A stretch of DNA of 57,229 nt from Bacteroidota bacterium (GTDB taxonomy: Bacteria; Bacteroidota; Bacteroidia; Bacteroidales; FEN-979), in contig JAPLDL010000012.1 in assembly GCA_026391735.1 (NCBI GenBank), positions 1 to 57,229 on the forward strand, given 5' to 3'. Below the pieces are notes generated by a model. That model saw nothing but the letters and a program-made list of their open reading frames with translations. It searched no databases and was not told the DNA's origin. Made by a program: the position numbers and the translations under genes. Of this stretch, positions 6,473 to 15,223 are shown piece by piece. Within the stretch, counting starts at the first letter, position 1. Each line of letters begins with the position of its first letter.

Positions 6473-7702
6473 TTACATTTTTTTACCTGCCATGGTCATC
6501 TTGGAATCAATCGGCATTTCCTTTCCTTTAAGAAGGATATGCCAGTAGATCCAGCGGAACATGAGTTTTCCGTAATGGTTTGTCCGGGTTTCTTTAAGAA
6601 GCCCGAAAGGTCCGATGCCCGGGAAAGGGAAGGAGCCGGGTAAAGGCTCGGTGTCGTAATTAAAATCGATGAGGGCACCTTTGCCGAAACCGGTTTCAAT
6701 ATAACAATTCGAATGGCCGTCGAATTTTTCGGTAAGCGGCCGGTCTTCAATAGCACACATCAGGTTCTCGGTGAGTACATCAGCCTGGAAGTGAACAACA
6801 GAACCGGCTTTGGATGTCGGGAAATTCCCGGCATCACCGATCACAAATACGTTTGGAAATTCGATCTGCTGAAGGGTATATTTATCGGCCTTTACAAAGT
6901 CCATTTCATCGCCGAGACCGCTGCGGCCTATCACCGGGTCGCCTTTATGCACAGGGACCGTGATCAGACAGTCAAACGGGATCTCACGTTCGTCGTATGA
7001 AATAATGGCTTTTTTGTCATTATCGACCCGTTCCATATAAAAATCAGGTACAATATTTATATTTTTCTGGACCAGCAGTTCTCCCAGGACTTTCGAAGCA
7101 CGGGGCTTGGTGAAAGCTCCCGAAAGAGGAGTAACGTAGGTTATATTCACATCATTCCTAAGGTTTCTCTCGGTAAAGAAGGCATCGGCAAACATCACGA
7201 ATTCCAGAGGGGCCACAGGGCACTTGATCGGCATATCGGCAATGTTCAGCACAAGTTCTTTACCTTTCCAGGTTTTGAAAAAACCGGCCAGGGCTGAGGC
7301 ACCTTCATAGGTGTAGAAATCAAAGATCTGCTTGTGCCACAAGGGGCCCATCAGCCCGGGAGTTTCCTCGGGAGCAGTTCGTGTTCCGGTAGCAATTATC
7401 AGGAAATCATACCTCAGGTTAGTTCCGTCTTTCAGGTGGACAGAATTGGACGCGGCATCGATCCTCTCAATCTCCCGGAAGATGACGTTTACGCCGAACG
7501 GGATGAAACTGGTTTTGGGTTTTACTACATCATGCTTGTTGTAATAACCAAAAGGCATAAATAAAAAACCCGGCTGGTAATAGTGAGTCTTGTACTGGTC
7601 GACGATAGTGATTTCCCATTCGTCACGCTCGAGAAGTTTCCTCATTTTGTTGGCCATAATGGTACCGCCGGTACCTGCGCCAAGGATCAGTAGCTTTTTC
7701 AT
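6473..7702 (-). CDS. sqr: Sulfide:quinone oxidoreductase family flavoprotein
   Basis: The 409-residue FAD protein belongs to the SQR/NDH-2 group. The N-terminal Rossmann motif is LGAGTGGT (residues 8-15), ATGTR follows at about 104-108, and a second FAD contact is VFVIGDAGN at about 285-293. Two cysteines fall at SQR active-site positions: C161 in IKCPVAPLE and C333 in SNCYIETG. The enzyme would oxidise sulfide to sulfane sulfur at the membrane and reduce menaquinone. Amphipathic C-terminal segments (about 375-395) fit membrane attachment. It leads an operon with DUF1641, TusE-like and DsrE2-like genes that can take up the sulfur. The exact SQR subtype cannot be fixed by eye. Confidence 0.85.
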   Translation of the reverse strand: MKKLLILGAGTGGTIMANKMRKLLERDEWEITIVDQYKTHYYQPGFLFMPFGYYNKHDVVKPKTSFIPFGVNVIFREIERIDAASNSVHLKDGTNLRYDFLIIATGTRTAPEETPGLMGPLWHKQIFDFYTYEGASALAGFFKTWKGKELVLNIADMPIKCPVAPLEFVMFADAFFTERNLRNDVNITYVTPLSGAFTKPRASKVLGELLVQKNINIVPDFYMERVDNDKKAIISYDEREIPFDCLITVPVHKGDPVIGRSGLGDEMDFVKADKYTLQQIEFPNVFVIGDAGNFPTSKAGSVVHFQADVLTENLMCAIEDRPLTEKFDGHSNCYIETGFGKGALIDFNYDTEPLPGSFPFPGIGPFGLLKETRTNHYGKLMFRWIYWHILLKGKEMPIDSKMTMAGKKM

Positions 7703-7730
7703 AAATTCAGTAAATAATACGGGTTCTGTG

Positions 7731-7738
7731 CAAATATA
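7731..7738 (-). promoter_or_regulatory. -7 box of the SQR operon
   Basis: The minus strand reads TATATTTG, an exact TAnnTTTG match, 28 bases before the SQR ATG. No clear -33 element was found. Confidence 0.55.
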
Positions 7739-7856
7739 GACAAAGATATATATTTTTATATGGTGCTACCAAAGCGATTTAAAAATATTTTGGAAATTTA
7801 TATTCAGACTATTTCCAAATACTGTTAAAACATTCACAATCAAAGAAGTGAAAGTA

Positions 7857-7909
7857 CAAAAAAACGACATCCAGATAATGCAGGTTCACTGCATTATCTG
7901 GATGTCGTT
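7857..7909 (-). terminator. Terminator hairpin after tatA with a 20-bp perfect stem
   Basis: Arms 7863-7882 and 7890-7909 are exact reverse complements around a 7-base loop. On the minus strand the hairpin is followed by a run of seven T. It begins 21 bases after the tatA stop. The stem is unusually long for an intrinsic terminator. Confidence 0.85.
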
Positions 7910-7929
7910 GATTACCGGTGGATCCGGCT

Positions 7930-8154
7930 TTATTTCTTCTCTTCAGGCTTTGTCTCGGCCTGATCTTTTTTGGTGTCTGACTTCAGATCTTCTTCAATAC
8001 CCGCCATGCCGTCTTTAAAGCTTTTAACTCCTTTACCAATGCCTTTCATAAGTTCGGGGATCTTAGACCCTCCGAAAAGAAGCAGAACGATCAGTGCAAT
8101 TAATATAATTTCCTGGGTGCCCAGGCCGAATATCAATAATATCCCTAAGGTCAT
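7930..8154 (-). CDS. tatA: TatA/TatE-family twin-arginine translocase subunit
   Basis: The 74-residue protein shows the TatA plan. A short transmembrane helix (about 12-27) is preceded by the FGLGTQE segment, followed by the FGGSKIPEL hinge, an amphipathic helix (KGIGKGVKSFKDGM) and a charged tail (KKDQAETKPEEKK). TatA forms the pore that moves folded proteins across the inner membrane. No tatC is adjacent. The gene has its own candidate promoter at 8174-8181 and a strong terminator. Confidence 0.92.
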   Translation of the reverse strand: MTLGILLIFGLGTQEIILIALIVLLLFGGSKIPELMKGIGKGVKSFKDGMAGIEEDLKSDTKKDQAETKPEEKK

Positions 8155-8173
8155 GATTCATGAATTTGAGACA

Positions 8174-8181
8174 CAAAATTA
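8174..8181 (-). promoter_or_regulatory. -7 box of tatA
   Basis: The minus strand reads TAATTTTG (TAnnTTTG), 20 bases before the tatA ATG. Confidence 0.45.
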
Positions 8182-8212
8182 AGCAAAGAAACAGAAATAT
8201 GGCATTTTATTT

Positions 8213-9430
8213 TTATAAAAACATGCAGGCATCTCCATAGCTGAGAAAGCGATAGCCGTTTTCGAGGGCATGTGAATAGGCTTTTTTCCAGTCATCTCCT
8301 GCAAATGCCGCGATCATCAGGAGCAGCGTGCTGCGGGGCATATGAAAGTTGGTGATAAGCCCGGTGAGAACCCTGAATTTATATCCCGGGACGATGATCA
8401 GGCTGGTACTTCCATGAAATTCCAACAGTGAGGACTGTTCCATATACCAGATCAGGGCATCAAGCGCTTCAGTTATGCGGGGTAGTTCGGAATCATCGGG
8501 TTGATAAGGATCCCATTGGTTTACTGTATTTATTTCTGACTGCGGATGTGCGATCACCTTAGCCCCAAGCCAATAAAGGCTTTCAAGGGTTCTTGCCGAA
8601 GTGGTGCCTACGGCAATGACTGGTGAGCTCACCTGGTTTCTCAAAGACCTGAGGGTGGAAAGTTTAACGTTGAAGATTTCGCTATGCATAATATGGTCGA
8701 GTACGTTGGCTACAGTCACCGGTCTGAAAGTTCCCAGCCCCACATGCAGGGTAAGTTTCTCTATAATACAATTCAGGGTTCCTAATTGCTCAAGGAGGTC
8801 TTCTGAAAAATGGAGCCCAGCTGTCGGAGCTGCAACAGATCCTTCATATTTTGCATATACGGTCTGATACCTGATCGCATCTTCATCATCAGAGTCCCTG
8901 TTTATATATGGTGGAAGAGGGATGCTGCCTGCACGCAGGAGGACTTCTGAAAAATTAAGCGAAGAAGGAGCCCAGCTGAACTCAATCTCAAAACAACCAT
9001 CGGAGAGATTTGATTTTCTTTCGGCTTTTAACCAGCTGCCTTTCTCATCCAGGGTTTTTATCAGGGCCTCATCTTTCCATTTTTTTGAATTGCCTACCAA
9101 ACAACTCCAGCGGCATCCCGTTTCCTGTTGAAAAGCCAGCTGAAAATCCACGGTAGGGGATAATGGTTCCAGGCAGAATATCTCAATTTCACCACCAGTT
9201 GATTTGGAAAACAACAACCTGGCTCTGACCACTTTGGTATCATTAAAAACAAGGAGACTGCCTTCGGGGATGAGAGAGGCGATACGTCCGAATTGCTCAT
9301 CTGTTATGAGGCCATCGCGGGAAACCAGCAGGCGTGATGCATCCCGCTTTCCGGCGGGCCTTTGGGCGATGCGATCCGCAGGCAGATCATAATGATAATC
9401 CTTGATGTTGATCTCAGGGGGCAATTCCAT
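8213..9430 (-). CDS. queA: QueA, SAM:tRNA ribosyltransferase-isomerase (queuosine pathway)
   Basis: QueA transfers and rearranges the ribosyl part of S-adenosylmethionine onto 7-aminomethyl-7-deazaguanine in tRNA, giving epoxyqueuosine. The 405-residue protein has the family hallmarks: the N-terminal YDLPADRIAQRPAGKRDASR, the VFNDTKVVRARL segment (about 60-71), PTAGLHF (about 203-209), LHVGLGTFRPV (about 228-238), a TTSART segment (about 276-281) and the C-terminal ITNFHMPRSTLLLMIAAF. Length is slightly above the common 340-360 because of an acidic insert before PTAGLHF and extra residues before TNFHMP. The gene follows the porin terminator. Confidence 0.95.
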   Translation of the reverse strand: MELPPEINIKDYHYDLPADRIAQRPAGKRDASRLLVSRDGLITDEQFGRIASLIPEGSLLVFNDTKVVRARLLFSKSTGGEIEIFCLEPLSPTVDFQLAFQQETGCRWSCLVGNSKKWKDEALIKTLDEKGSWLKAERKSNLSDGCFEIEFSWAPSSLNFSEVLLRAGSIPLPPYINRDSDDEDAIRYQTVYAKYEGSVAAPTAGLHFSEDLLEQLGTLNCIIEKLTLHVGLGTFRPVTVANVLDHIMHSEIFNVKLSTLRSLRNQVSSPVIAVGTTSARTLESLYWLGAKVIAHPQSEINTVNQWDPYQPDDSELPRITEALDALIWYMEQSSLLEFHGSTSLIIVPGYKFRVLTGLITNFHMPRSTLLLMIAAFAGDDWKKAYSHALENGYRFLSYGDACMFL

Positions 9431-9460
9431 AATACTCTGGCAGTTTCAACAAACGGTAAA

Positions 9461-9505
9461 AATAAAAACACCCGGCATCAGGCATGAGGCCTGTACGCCG
9501 GATGT
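9461..9505 (-). terminator. Rho-independent terminator of the porin gene
   Basis: The outer stem pairs 9468-9476 with 9497-9505 (8 of 9 bases) and the inner stem pairs CAGGC with GCCTG around a 5-base loop. On the minus strand it is followed by TTTTTATTTTT. It lies 14 bases past the porin stop. Confidence 0.75.
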
Positions 9506-9518
9506 ATCAAAGGTAAGA

Positions 9519-10928
9519 CTAATTCTTTTCGGTACTGAAGAACTTTGGTTTGTAAGTGATCATCAGGTAAACATATTGGGATCCCCTGACCGAGCTTTTC
9601 AAACCGTTAAGAAGTTCCATAGTTGAAGTCGGGAAGAAATAGCAGTAAGCAGCGTTGAGCTCAACATTGGGGAGGGGTTTGTAAAGAAACATCATATCAA
9701 GTTCCGATCCCAGGTTCTTATTGACTTTTGTGCCGTCGGTGAGATACTCCTTACCAAAACTGAAATACCTGTATGTTGCTTCAAGCGATGTGACTTTGCT
9801 GAAATTCACGGTGCCACGGGCATAGATCTGGTTCAGTCCGGGATAGTTATATGTACTCTGGAGCATGCTGTTGAACATGTCCATATACCCGTAAAGCTGG
9901 TGGTTGGTCCCGTACAATACATTGAAACTGTTCACTTTTTTTGCAACATCCACTTTATTGGCCGGGTTGTTATCGGTCCCGCTCAGTTGCTCATAACCAA
10001 TCATAAGTTTAAAGGGTTTCACGATCTGGTAACCCACATTTGCACCGAACATATAAGCACTGACTTCGCGCCCGTCCTGGATATGGCCTCCCTGGTAGTA
10101 ACCACCGGCCCATACGCTGAGATTTTTCCAGTTGAACCATGCATTGCCGCCCACCGTAAACCTTGCGTAAACCTGGTTGGGATTGGTTATCGGGACCTGG
10201 GATTTGGTTGTGATGGTTGTATGGCCAACCGTATCGGTACCATTGATAACCCAGAGTATCTGCGAAGAAGTCACCGTCTGGTACTGGGTCGGCAACTGGT
10301 ATGCGTCGACAAGGGCCATCACCGAAACTTTCAGCATATCCTTAAAGAATGTTTTCTGGTTCCAGAGATACGACATGTATTTGTAATTTTTCATGTTGTA
10401 ATTGGAGATGAATGCGCCGGCCGGACTGGTATTGTTTATGGCAAAACCAAAATCTCCCTGGTATGCGGCTTTTGTTGCTCCCCACTGGAACCCGACCATG
10501 TCGTGGGCAGATCCCTGCGGTTTCCAGTTGTTATAGCCGATAAGCCTCTGATCATCGTAAGAGATGGTAATCCTACCAACACGTACCGAGAAGTTACTGA
10601 GGAAATTGTATTTAAACCAGGCTTCAAAAATATTGACCGTATTGTTTCTTATAGTATCGCTGTTGAAGAAATTGTTTTCACCGAAAACAAAAGCATGCTG
10701 CAATGAAAAACGGGTAGTGAATTTTTCATTTTTATAATCAAAAATGATACGGGCCCGGCCGAGGATATCACCATAGCCAGTTTGTGTTGAATCGCGAAGT
10801 TTCGTATACCCGTCACGGTATTCGGCCCTGGGCCTGAATTCGCCCGAAACGGTGAACTGGGCCATGGATGATGTGCCCAGGAGCAGCAGAAAAGCTGCCA
10901 TGAGAATTAGCTTGTACAGGTCTTTCAT
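9519..10928 (-). CDS. Alginate-export-family outer-membrane porin
   Basis: Starting at the ATG at 10928 gives 469 residues with a signal peptide (MKDLYKLILMAAFLLLLG, cleavage near SMAQ). An earlier in-frame ATG would lie upstream of the predicted promoter and is rejected. The mature protein is a beta-barrel of alternating aromatic strands. The opening VSGEFRPRAEYRDGY and the GRARIIFDYKNEKF segment are typical of the alginate_exp family, whose members let small solutes or exopolysaccharides cross the outer membrane. The name does not show that alginate is the substrate. The gene is a single transcription unit with its own promoter and terminator. Confidence 0.75.
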   Translation of the reverse strand: MKDLYKLILMAAFLLLLGTSSMAQFTVSGEFRPRAEYRDGYTKLRDSTQTGYGDILGRARIIFDYKNEKFTTRFSLQHAFVFGENNFFNSDTIRNNTVNIFEAWFKYNFLSNFSVRVGRITISYDDQRLIGYNNWKPQGSAHDMVGFQWGATKAAYQGDFGFAINNTSPAGAFISNYNMKNYKYMSYLWNQKTFFKDMLKVSVMALVDAYQLPTQYQTVTSSQILWVINGTDTVGHTTITTKSQVPITNPNQVYARFTVGGNAWFNWKNLSVWAGGYYQGGHIQDGREVSAYMFGANVGYQIVKPFKLMIGYEQLSGTDNNPANKVDVAKKVNSFNVLYGTNHQLYGYMDMFNSMLQSTYNYPGLNQIYARGTVNFSKVTSLEATYRYFSFGKEYLTDGTKVNKNLGSELDMMFLYKPLPNVELNAAYCYFFPTSTMELLNGLKSSVRGSQYVYLMITYKPKFFSTEKN

Positions 10929-10954
10929 AGTATCTTTGTTTAAATGTGTGGGTA

Positions 10955-10962
10955 CAAAAGTA
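10955..10962 (-). promoter_or_regulatory. -7 box of the porin gene
   Basis: The minus strand reads TACTTTTG (TAnnTTTG), 26 bases before the chosen ATG, which supports that start. Confidence 0.5.
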
Positions 10963-11019
10963 GAAAAAAAAATCAAGCGACCGGTAAAACCATGCACATC
11001 GATTGCAGTTTAAAAAGTG

Positions 11020-11027
11020 TATTTTTG
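11020..11027 (+). promoter_or_regulatory. -7 box of pssA, implying a leaderless transcript
   Basis: TATTTTTG matches the consensus and ends only 5 bases before the pssA ATG. Transcription would start at or next to the A of ATG. Confidence 0.5.
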
Positions 11028-11032
11028 CATTT

Positions 11033-11770
11033 ATGAAATTCAAATATTACATCCCTAATTCCGTAACTCTGCTGAACCTGGTTTGCGGTATTCTGTCGGT
11101 AACATCCATGATGTCGGGACAGATTGTGTGGGCTGCTGCATTTATTTTTTTTGCAGCGGTATTCGATTTCCTTGACGGTACTCTGGCCCGCTTGCTTGAC
11201 GCCCGGTCAGAGCTGGGAAAACAACTGGATTCACTAGCCGACGTCGTTTCCTTTGGCGTAGCGCCGGGTATCATTGTTTTCAATCTCTTATCGGCCAATT
11301 GCGCTGTAAGTTGCAATGCACTTGACCGCATGCATATCACCCCCTACTTTGCCTTACTGATCCCGGTATGTTCGGCCATCAGGCTTGGCAAGTTCAACAT
11401 TGACCTTCGGCAGGAGGTGAATTTCATAGGGTTACCTACTCCGGCCAACGCAATTTTCTTTGCTTCCATTCCATTGGTAGTTTTCCTGCAGCCGCATATT
11501 TATTCGGTTATCAAGCTGGATTTCCTGGTTGAGTTCTTTTCAAACTCAAGGGTCATCGCCATCCTGACGGTATTTTTCTCTTACCTGCTCGTTTCGGAGT
11601 TCAAAATATTTTCAATAAAATTCAAAACCACCGGCTGGGCTGAAAATAAGAAGTCTTACATTTTATTGATCTCGTCCCTGGTTTTGCTCTTGTTGTTCTC
11701 CCTGAACGCAATCCCCCTGATTATTTTGCTGTACCTATTGCTTTCACTGGGATTTCAGAGGCAGATATAG
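11033..11770 (+). CDS. pssA: PssA, CDP-diacylglycerol-serine O-phosphatidyltransferase
   Basis: The enzyme joins L-serine to CDP-diacylglycerol to make phosphatidylserine, the precursor of phosphatidylethanolamine. The 245-residue integral membrane protein carries the CDP-alcohol phosphotransferase signature DG-x2-AR-x8-G-x3-D-x3-D, seen as DGTLARLLDARSELGKQLDSLAD (shown here only as its key residues D, G, A, R, G, D, D). About seven transmembrane helices surround it. The N-terminal IPNSVTLLNLVCG is typical of the family. The start at 11033 is chosen because it follows the -7 box; a 10-residue upstream extension is unlikely. It converges on lptB. Confidence 0.93.
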   Translation: MKFKYYIPNSVTLLNLVCGILSVTSMMSGQIVWAAAFIFFAAVFDFLDGTLARLLDARSELGKQLDSLADVVSFGVAPGIIVFNLLSANCAVSCNALDRMHITPYFALLIPVCSAIRLGKFNIDLRQEVNFIGLPTPANAIFFASIPLVVFLQPHIYSVIKLDFLVEFFSNSRVIAILTVFFSYLLVSEFKIFSIKFKTTGWAENKKSYILLISSLVLLLLFSLNAIPLIILLYLLLSLGFQRQI

Positions 11771-11925
11771 GTAGCGGATAATGAAGTATTGAAATTGTTA
11801 TTTGCGAAGTATCTCACACAAGCTGCCTTGGCTGCAAGGAGCGATCAGGAGAATGATTAAATTCAGGTGATTGATTATTAGAGCGACACAGCAGGCGCAG
11901 CAGCGGTGTGGGATACGAGCAACTC
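11771..11925. other. Intergenic region with an imperfect long-range inverted repeat
   Basis: Between the convergent pssA and lptB genes, TATCTCACAC (11810-11819) pairs with GTGTGGGATA (11906-11915) with one mismatch, and neighbouring GCTGC/GCAGC can extend the stem. The loop is about 86 bases. There is no open frame and no T-run, so it is not a standard terminator. It may be a structured RNA or a decayed repeat. Confidence 0.3.
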
Positions 11926-12648
11926 TTACCTAAGTTCAAAATTCTCCCCCAGGTATACTTTACGAACGTGTGGGTCATCGGCGAGTTCGCGGGATGTGCC
12001 TGCCCTCAGGATTGAACCTTCAAAAAGCAGGTAAGCACGGTCGGTAATGGTCAGGGTTTCATGAACGTTATGGTCGGTGATAAGTACACCGATATTCTTT
12101 TCCTTGAGCCTGGAGACGATATTCTGGATATCTTCAACGGCAATAGGGTCAATCCCGGCAAATGGTTCATCCAGCAAAATAAACTTGGGATCCACCGCAA
12201 GACATCTTGCTATCTCGCATCTGCGGCGTTCCCCTCCCGACAGGGTGATCCCGTCGCTTTTACGAACATGCTGAAGGCCGAATTCATCCAGCAAAGTTTC
12301 CAGCCTCTCTTTTTGCTTGTCTTTGGTAAGGCCCGTGAATTCAAGAATAGCCCTGATATTATCTTCAACGCTTAATTTGCGGAAAACTGAAGCTTCCTGT
12401 GGAAGGTAACTAATACCCCTCTGCGCCCGTTTATACATCGGTTCATTAGTAATGTTCAGTTCATCGAGATAAACCTGTCCGGCTAAGGGTTTTATCAAGC
12501 CGACAATAATATAAAACGAAGTGGTTTTTCCGGCCCCGTTCGGGCCAAGCAAACCAACGATCTCCCCCTGTTTCAGATCGACGGAGACCTCGTTGACAAC
12601 GGTTCTTTGACGGTATTTTTTGACAATCTTTTCGGTGCGTAGTATCAT
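11926..12648 (-). CDS. lptB: LptB, ATPase of the LPS export transporter
   Basis: The 240-residue ABC ATPase has Walker [10 protein letters not shown] (about 35-43), the Q-loop in [11 protein letters not shown], the signature LSGGERRR (about 137-144), Walker [15 protein letters not shown] (about 156-169) and the H-loop ITDHNV. The ISYLPQE and FAGIDPIAV stretches are specific to LptB. It powers lipopolysaccharide extraction from the inner membrane together with LptF and LptG; an LptF/G-type permease gene lies at 43308-44774. Its immediate upstream neighbour is a DUF5686 outer-membrane protein. Confidence 0.93.
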   Translation of the reverse strand: MILRTEKIVKKYRQRTVVNEVSVDLKQGEIVGLLGPNGAGKTTSFYIIVGLIKPLAGQVYLDELNITNEPMYKRAQRGISYLPQEASVFRKLSVEDNIRAILEFTGLTKDKQKERLETLLDEFGLQHVRKSDGITLSGGERRRCEIARCLAVDPKFILLDEPFAGIDPIAVEDIQNIVSRLKEKNIGVLITDHNVHETLTITDRAYLLFEGSILRAGTSRELADDPHVRKVYLGENFELR

Positions 12649-12691
12649 AGGGGGTAAATTTGTAATAGCTCATTCAAAATTAAGAAAAACA

Positions 12692-15223
12692 TCAGAACGT
12701 AAAGTTCATCGACACAAACAGTCCGAATTTACTGACATTAGGATTTTGGATATCATCCAGGTGGCTCATCCTCCATACGGCATCCACCCTGAATATCCTG
12801 AAGATATTCTCAATACCTGCACCTGCCTCCCAATAAGGCTGGCTGCCGAAGGCCCTCATCTGGTCGGGAAACAAAGAGTAAGCCTCGTTTTTAGCCTGAA
12901 GGGTTCCAAATACACAGCGCGCATGAACAACTTCCCTCCATTTTAATTTCCTGAGAAGCGGGATGTGATTGAAAATAAGTCCATCAAAGTGATGAGTGAA
13001 ATAAACGCTGAACCACATATCACTTACAAATTCGTAATAATTCATAAGATTGGAAGCATCTTCATCGAACAGGAAAGTCTGATTGCCATCATGATTCCTT
13101 AACAGGGGATAAGGCAGGGTCCCCCATATTTTACCTCCTTCTATTTTGTATTTGGACCAGCCAATCGTTGAAAAGTTGAACCATTGCTGAATGTTCAGCT
13201 GGAGCCGATAATATTCATAATCGCTTTTAAAAACATGAGGAATGCCGCATGCGAGGCTGACCAGGATAATCGGATAACTGGAGCTGATGGTATACCTGTA
13301 AAATTCGGAATTGATAAACTTTTCCCTCCATGACAAGCGGGTATCAACCCGTATTTCAGAAGTAAAAATTGAATTCATAAAGACGGGTGTTAACGGGTCG
13401 TTGGGAAATACCACAAACTGTGTCATGCCCAAAGGGAACATCTCCCTGTGGGTCAATGTGAGTGTATTGATCAGGCCATTGAACCACTCATGTTCATATC
13501 CCATTTTATATTCCCTCACCATAGTAAGTTTGTTATTGGGCCCCCTGTGGAAAAGCGATGAGAGGATGTTATCGGTTGAGAATGCGTTGGGGCTTAGACC
13601 GAGTTGTTCCACATCCCATTTGTAAGCCACCGTGAAGTCCCTTCTGGGGTTCTTTGAAAGCATATAAATGACGTCGGCCCCGAACTTGAATTTCCCGTCA
13701 AGTGTTCCGTAAGCCAGGTAGCCTTCCAGCTGAACCTTCTTGCTGAAGCTGTTTGCTGTGCGTCCGCCGAACCTGAACCTTGCACCTTCTACGCCGTTGT
13801 AGCTGAATAACTTTGTATACGGTCCGAGTTCAACCTTGCCCCAGCACAGATAGCCGGTTGTTATGCCGTAAATTACATCCACATACGTTTTAAAAATAGG
13901 CATGTTCTTTACGGAATCCACCATTTTATAGATCCCTTTTTCTGTTTTGTTTAGCTTCTCGGGCCTGTTGCTATCCCAGTATGCTTCATCCTTATTACCC
14001 GATTCCGGTTCAATCAGGACATTCGAGGGCATGGAAAAGAATTTCCCGTTTTCGGGAATGTCAAATTGAAAATCGGAATACTGTACCGTGCGGTGGGCGA
14101 AAAATCCAATCAACTTACGTGCATTCTCCACAACATTGAAATCGACGGAGAACTTATCCTTGGTCAGTAACCAATACCGGTCATCGGCACGGTCGTATTC
14201 CTGAGCAATGGCCAGGTCGTTCACAAAATTGATATTAGCGTCACTGGCTATACGCATGTCAATTCTTCGCACGGCGAAGGATGTATCGGTGATCCAGATA
14301 TTCCCTGTAAAGGTAAGTTCCTGCTTCCGCTTTGGCTTGAACATCAGGTGGTAACACCAGTTTTTACCGATAAAGGTTGAATCCACCAGGTAATATTTGT
14401 AAGCATCCAGTGAGAAGTCAGCAATGGGGCTGATGAAATTCTTCTCGAAAACCAGCACATAGTCTTTATATACATCCACCTCCTGAGAGAGGTTCCCCAG
14501 AAACTGGGATACGCTCTCGTTCTCAAGTCCCGAGAGACGGCTTGCCTTGATGATCTCTTTTTTGGCGCGGGGAGATTTTCTGTAATACACGTCCGACATG
14601 GTCTCGGTGATAAAGACCGGGAGGTAAGACTTACCGTTGATGATAGATGTATCAACATAATTCCAGACGAAATCGAAGGGTTTAAGTATTTTCCGCTGTT
14701 TGAGTTTATCGCTGATATTGTTTGCATCCACTTCAATCTTCGTATAAGCTTTGTACTGGTAGCTGTTGAACGATTGGAGCATGTTCGCTTTTTTATTCTC
14801 TATGACTTTACGGATAATGATATCCGCAGGATTCCCTTTATAATATACTATGACTTCCTGCAAATTGTACAGCTGTGGTTCCAGTTCAAAATCAAGTGTC
14901 TGGAACTGATGAAGGCTGATTTTCCTGGTCTTGCTGACGTAGCCCAGCAGTGATGCCCTGAGGCTGTCGGCTTTTACCTTGAATTCCAGCGCATAATTCC
15001 CGTTAAAATCGGTCAGGGTCCCCAGGGTTGTACCTTTGATCACAATATTTACAAAGGGGATCGCTTCCCCGGTTTTGGTATCCTTAACGTGGCCCATGAT
15101 CTTTGTGACCTGCGATACCGAAGTCATTGAGATGAATGAAAGTAAAAAGAAACAGAGGGGCACGAATTTACGCGCCCCTGTGATTCTTGCTATGTGATAT
15201 GTGCCTTTAAACGGCAGGTTCAT
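12692..15223 (-). CDS. DUF5686 outer-membrane protein with carboxypeptidase-regulatory-like domain
   Basis: The protein is about 843 residues from the ATG at 15223. A signal peptide (ending TSVSQ) is followed by a carboxypeptidase-regulatory-like Ig domain (about 18-95, with IMGHVKDTKTGEAIPFVNIVIKG). The DUF5686 region follows: a conserved soluble part, then a large beta-barrel ending in Phe (FVSMNFTF), as outer-membrane proteins do. The function of DUF5686 is not established; the domain order resembles TonB receptors but no plug domain is seen. Further in-frame ATGs at 15238 and 15307 would extend into the upstream gene. The chosen start overlaps the AhpD-like gene's end by 17 bases, so the two may be coupled. 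Confidence 0.8.
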   Translation of the reverse strand: MNLPFKGTYHIARITGARKFVPLCFFLLSFISMTSVSQVTKIMGHVKDTKTGEAIPFVNIVIKGTTLGTLTDFNGNYALEFKVKADSLRASLLGYVSKTRKISLHQFQTLDFELEPQLYNLQEVIVYYKGNPADIIIRKVIENKKANMLQSFNSYQYKAYTKIEVDANNISDKLKQRKILKPFDFVWNYVDTSIINGKSYLPVFITETMSDVYYRKSPRAKKEIIKASRLSGLENESVSQFLGNLSQEVDVYKDYVLVFEKNFISPIADFSLDAYKYYLVDSTFIGKNWCYHLMFKPKRKQELTFTGNIWITDTSFAVRRIDMRIASDANINFVNDLAIAQEYDRADDRYWLLTKDKFSVDFNVVENARKLIGFFAHRTVQYSDFQFDIPENGKFFSMPSNVLIEPESGNKDEAYWDSNRPEKLNKTEKGIYKMVDSVKNMPIFKTYVDVIYGITTGYLCWGKVELGPYTKLFSYNGVEGARFRFGGRTANSFSKKVQLEGYLAYGTLDGKFKFGADVIYMLSKNPRRDFTVAYKWDVEQLGLSPNAFSTDNILSSLFHRGPNNKLTMVREYKMGYEHEWFNGLINTLTLTHREMFPLGMTQFVVFPNDPLTPVFMNSIFTSEIRVDTRLSWREKFINSEFYRYTISSSYPIILVSLACGIPHVFKSDYEYYRLQLNIQQWFNFSTIGWSKYKIEGGKIWGTLPYPLLRNHDGNQTFLFDEDASNLMNYYEFVSDMWFSVYFTHHFDGLIFNHIPLLRKLKWREVVHARCVFGTLQAKNEAYSLFPDQMRAFGSQPYWEAGAGIENIFRIFRVDAVWRMSHLDDIQNPNVSKFGLFVSMNFTF

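Noticed and set aside
9508..9515. TACCTTTG on the minus strand as a queA promoter
   Set aside because: It matches the -7 consensus but lies upstream of the porin terminator hairpin, so its transcript would run straight into that terminator before queA.
9900..10706. A 268-codon open frame opposite the porin gene
   Set aside because: It is an antisense shadow of a well-supported beta-barrel gene; its translation lacks a signal peptide, domains or codon use of a real gene.
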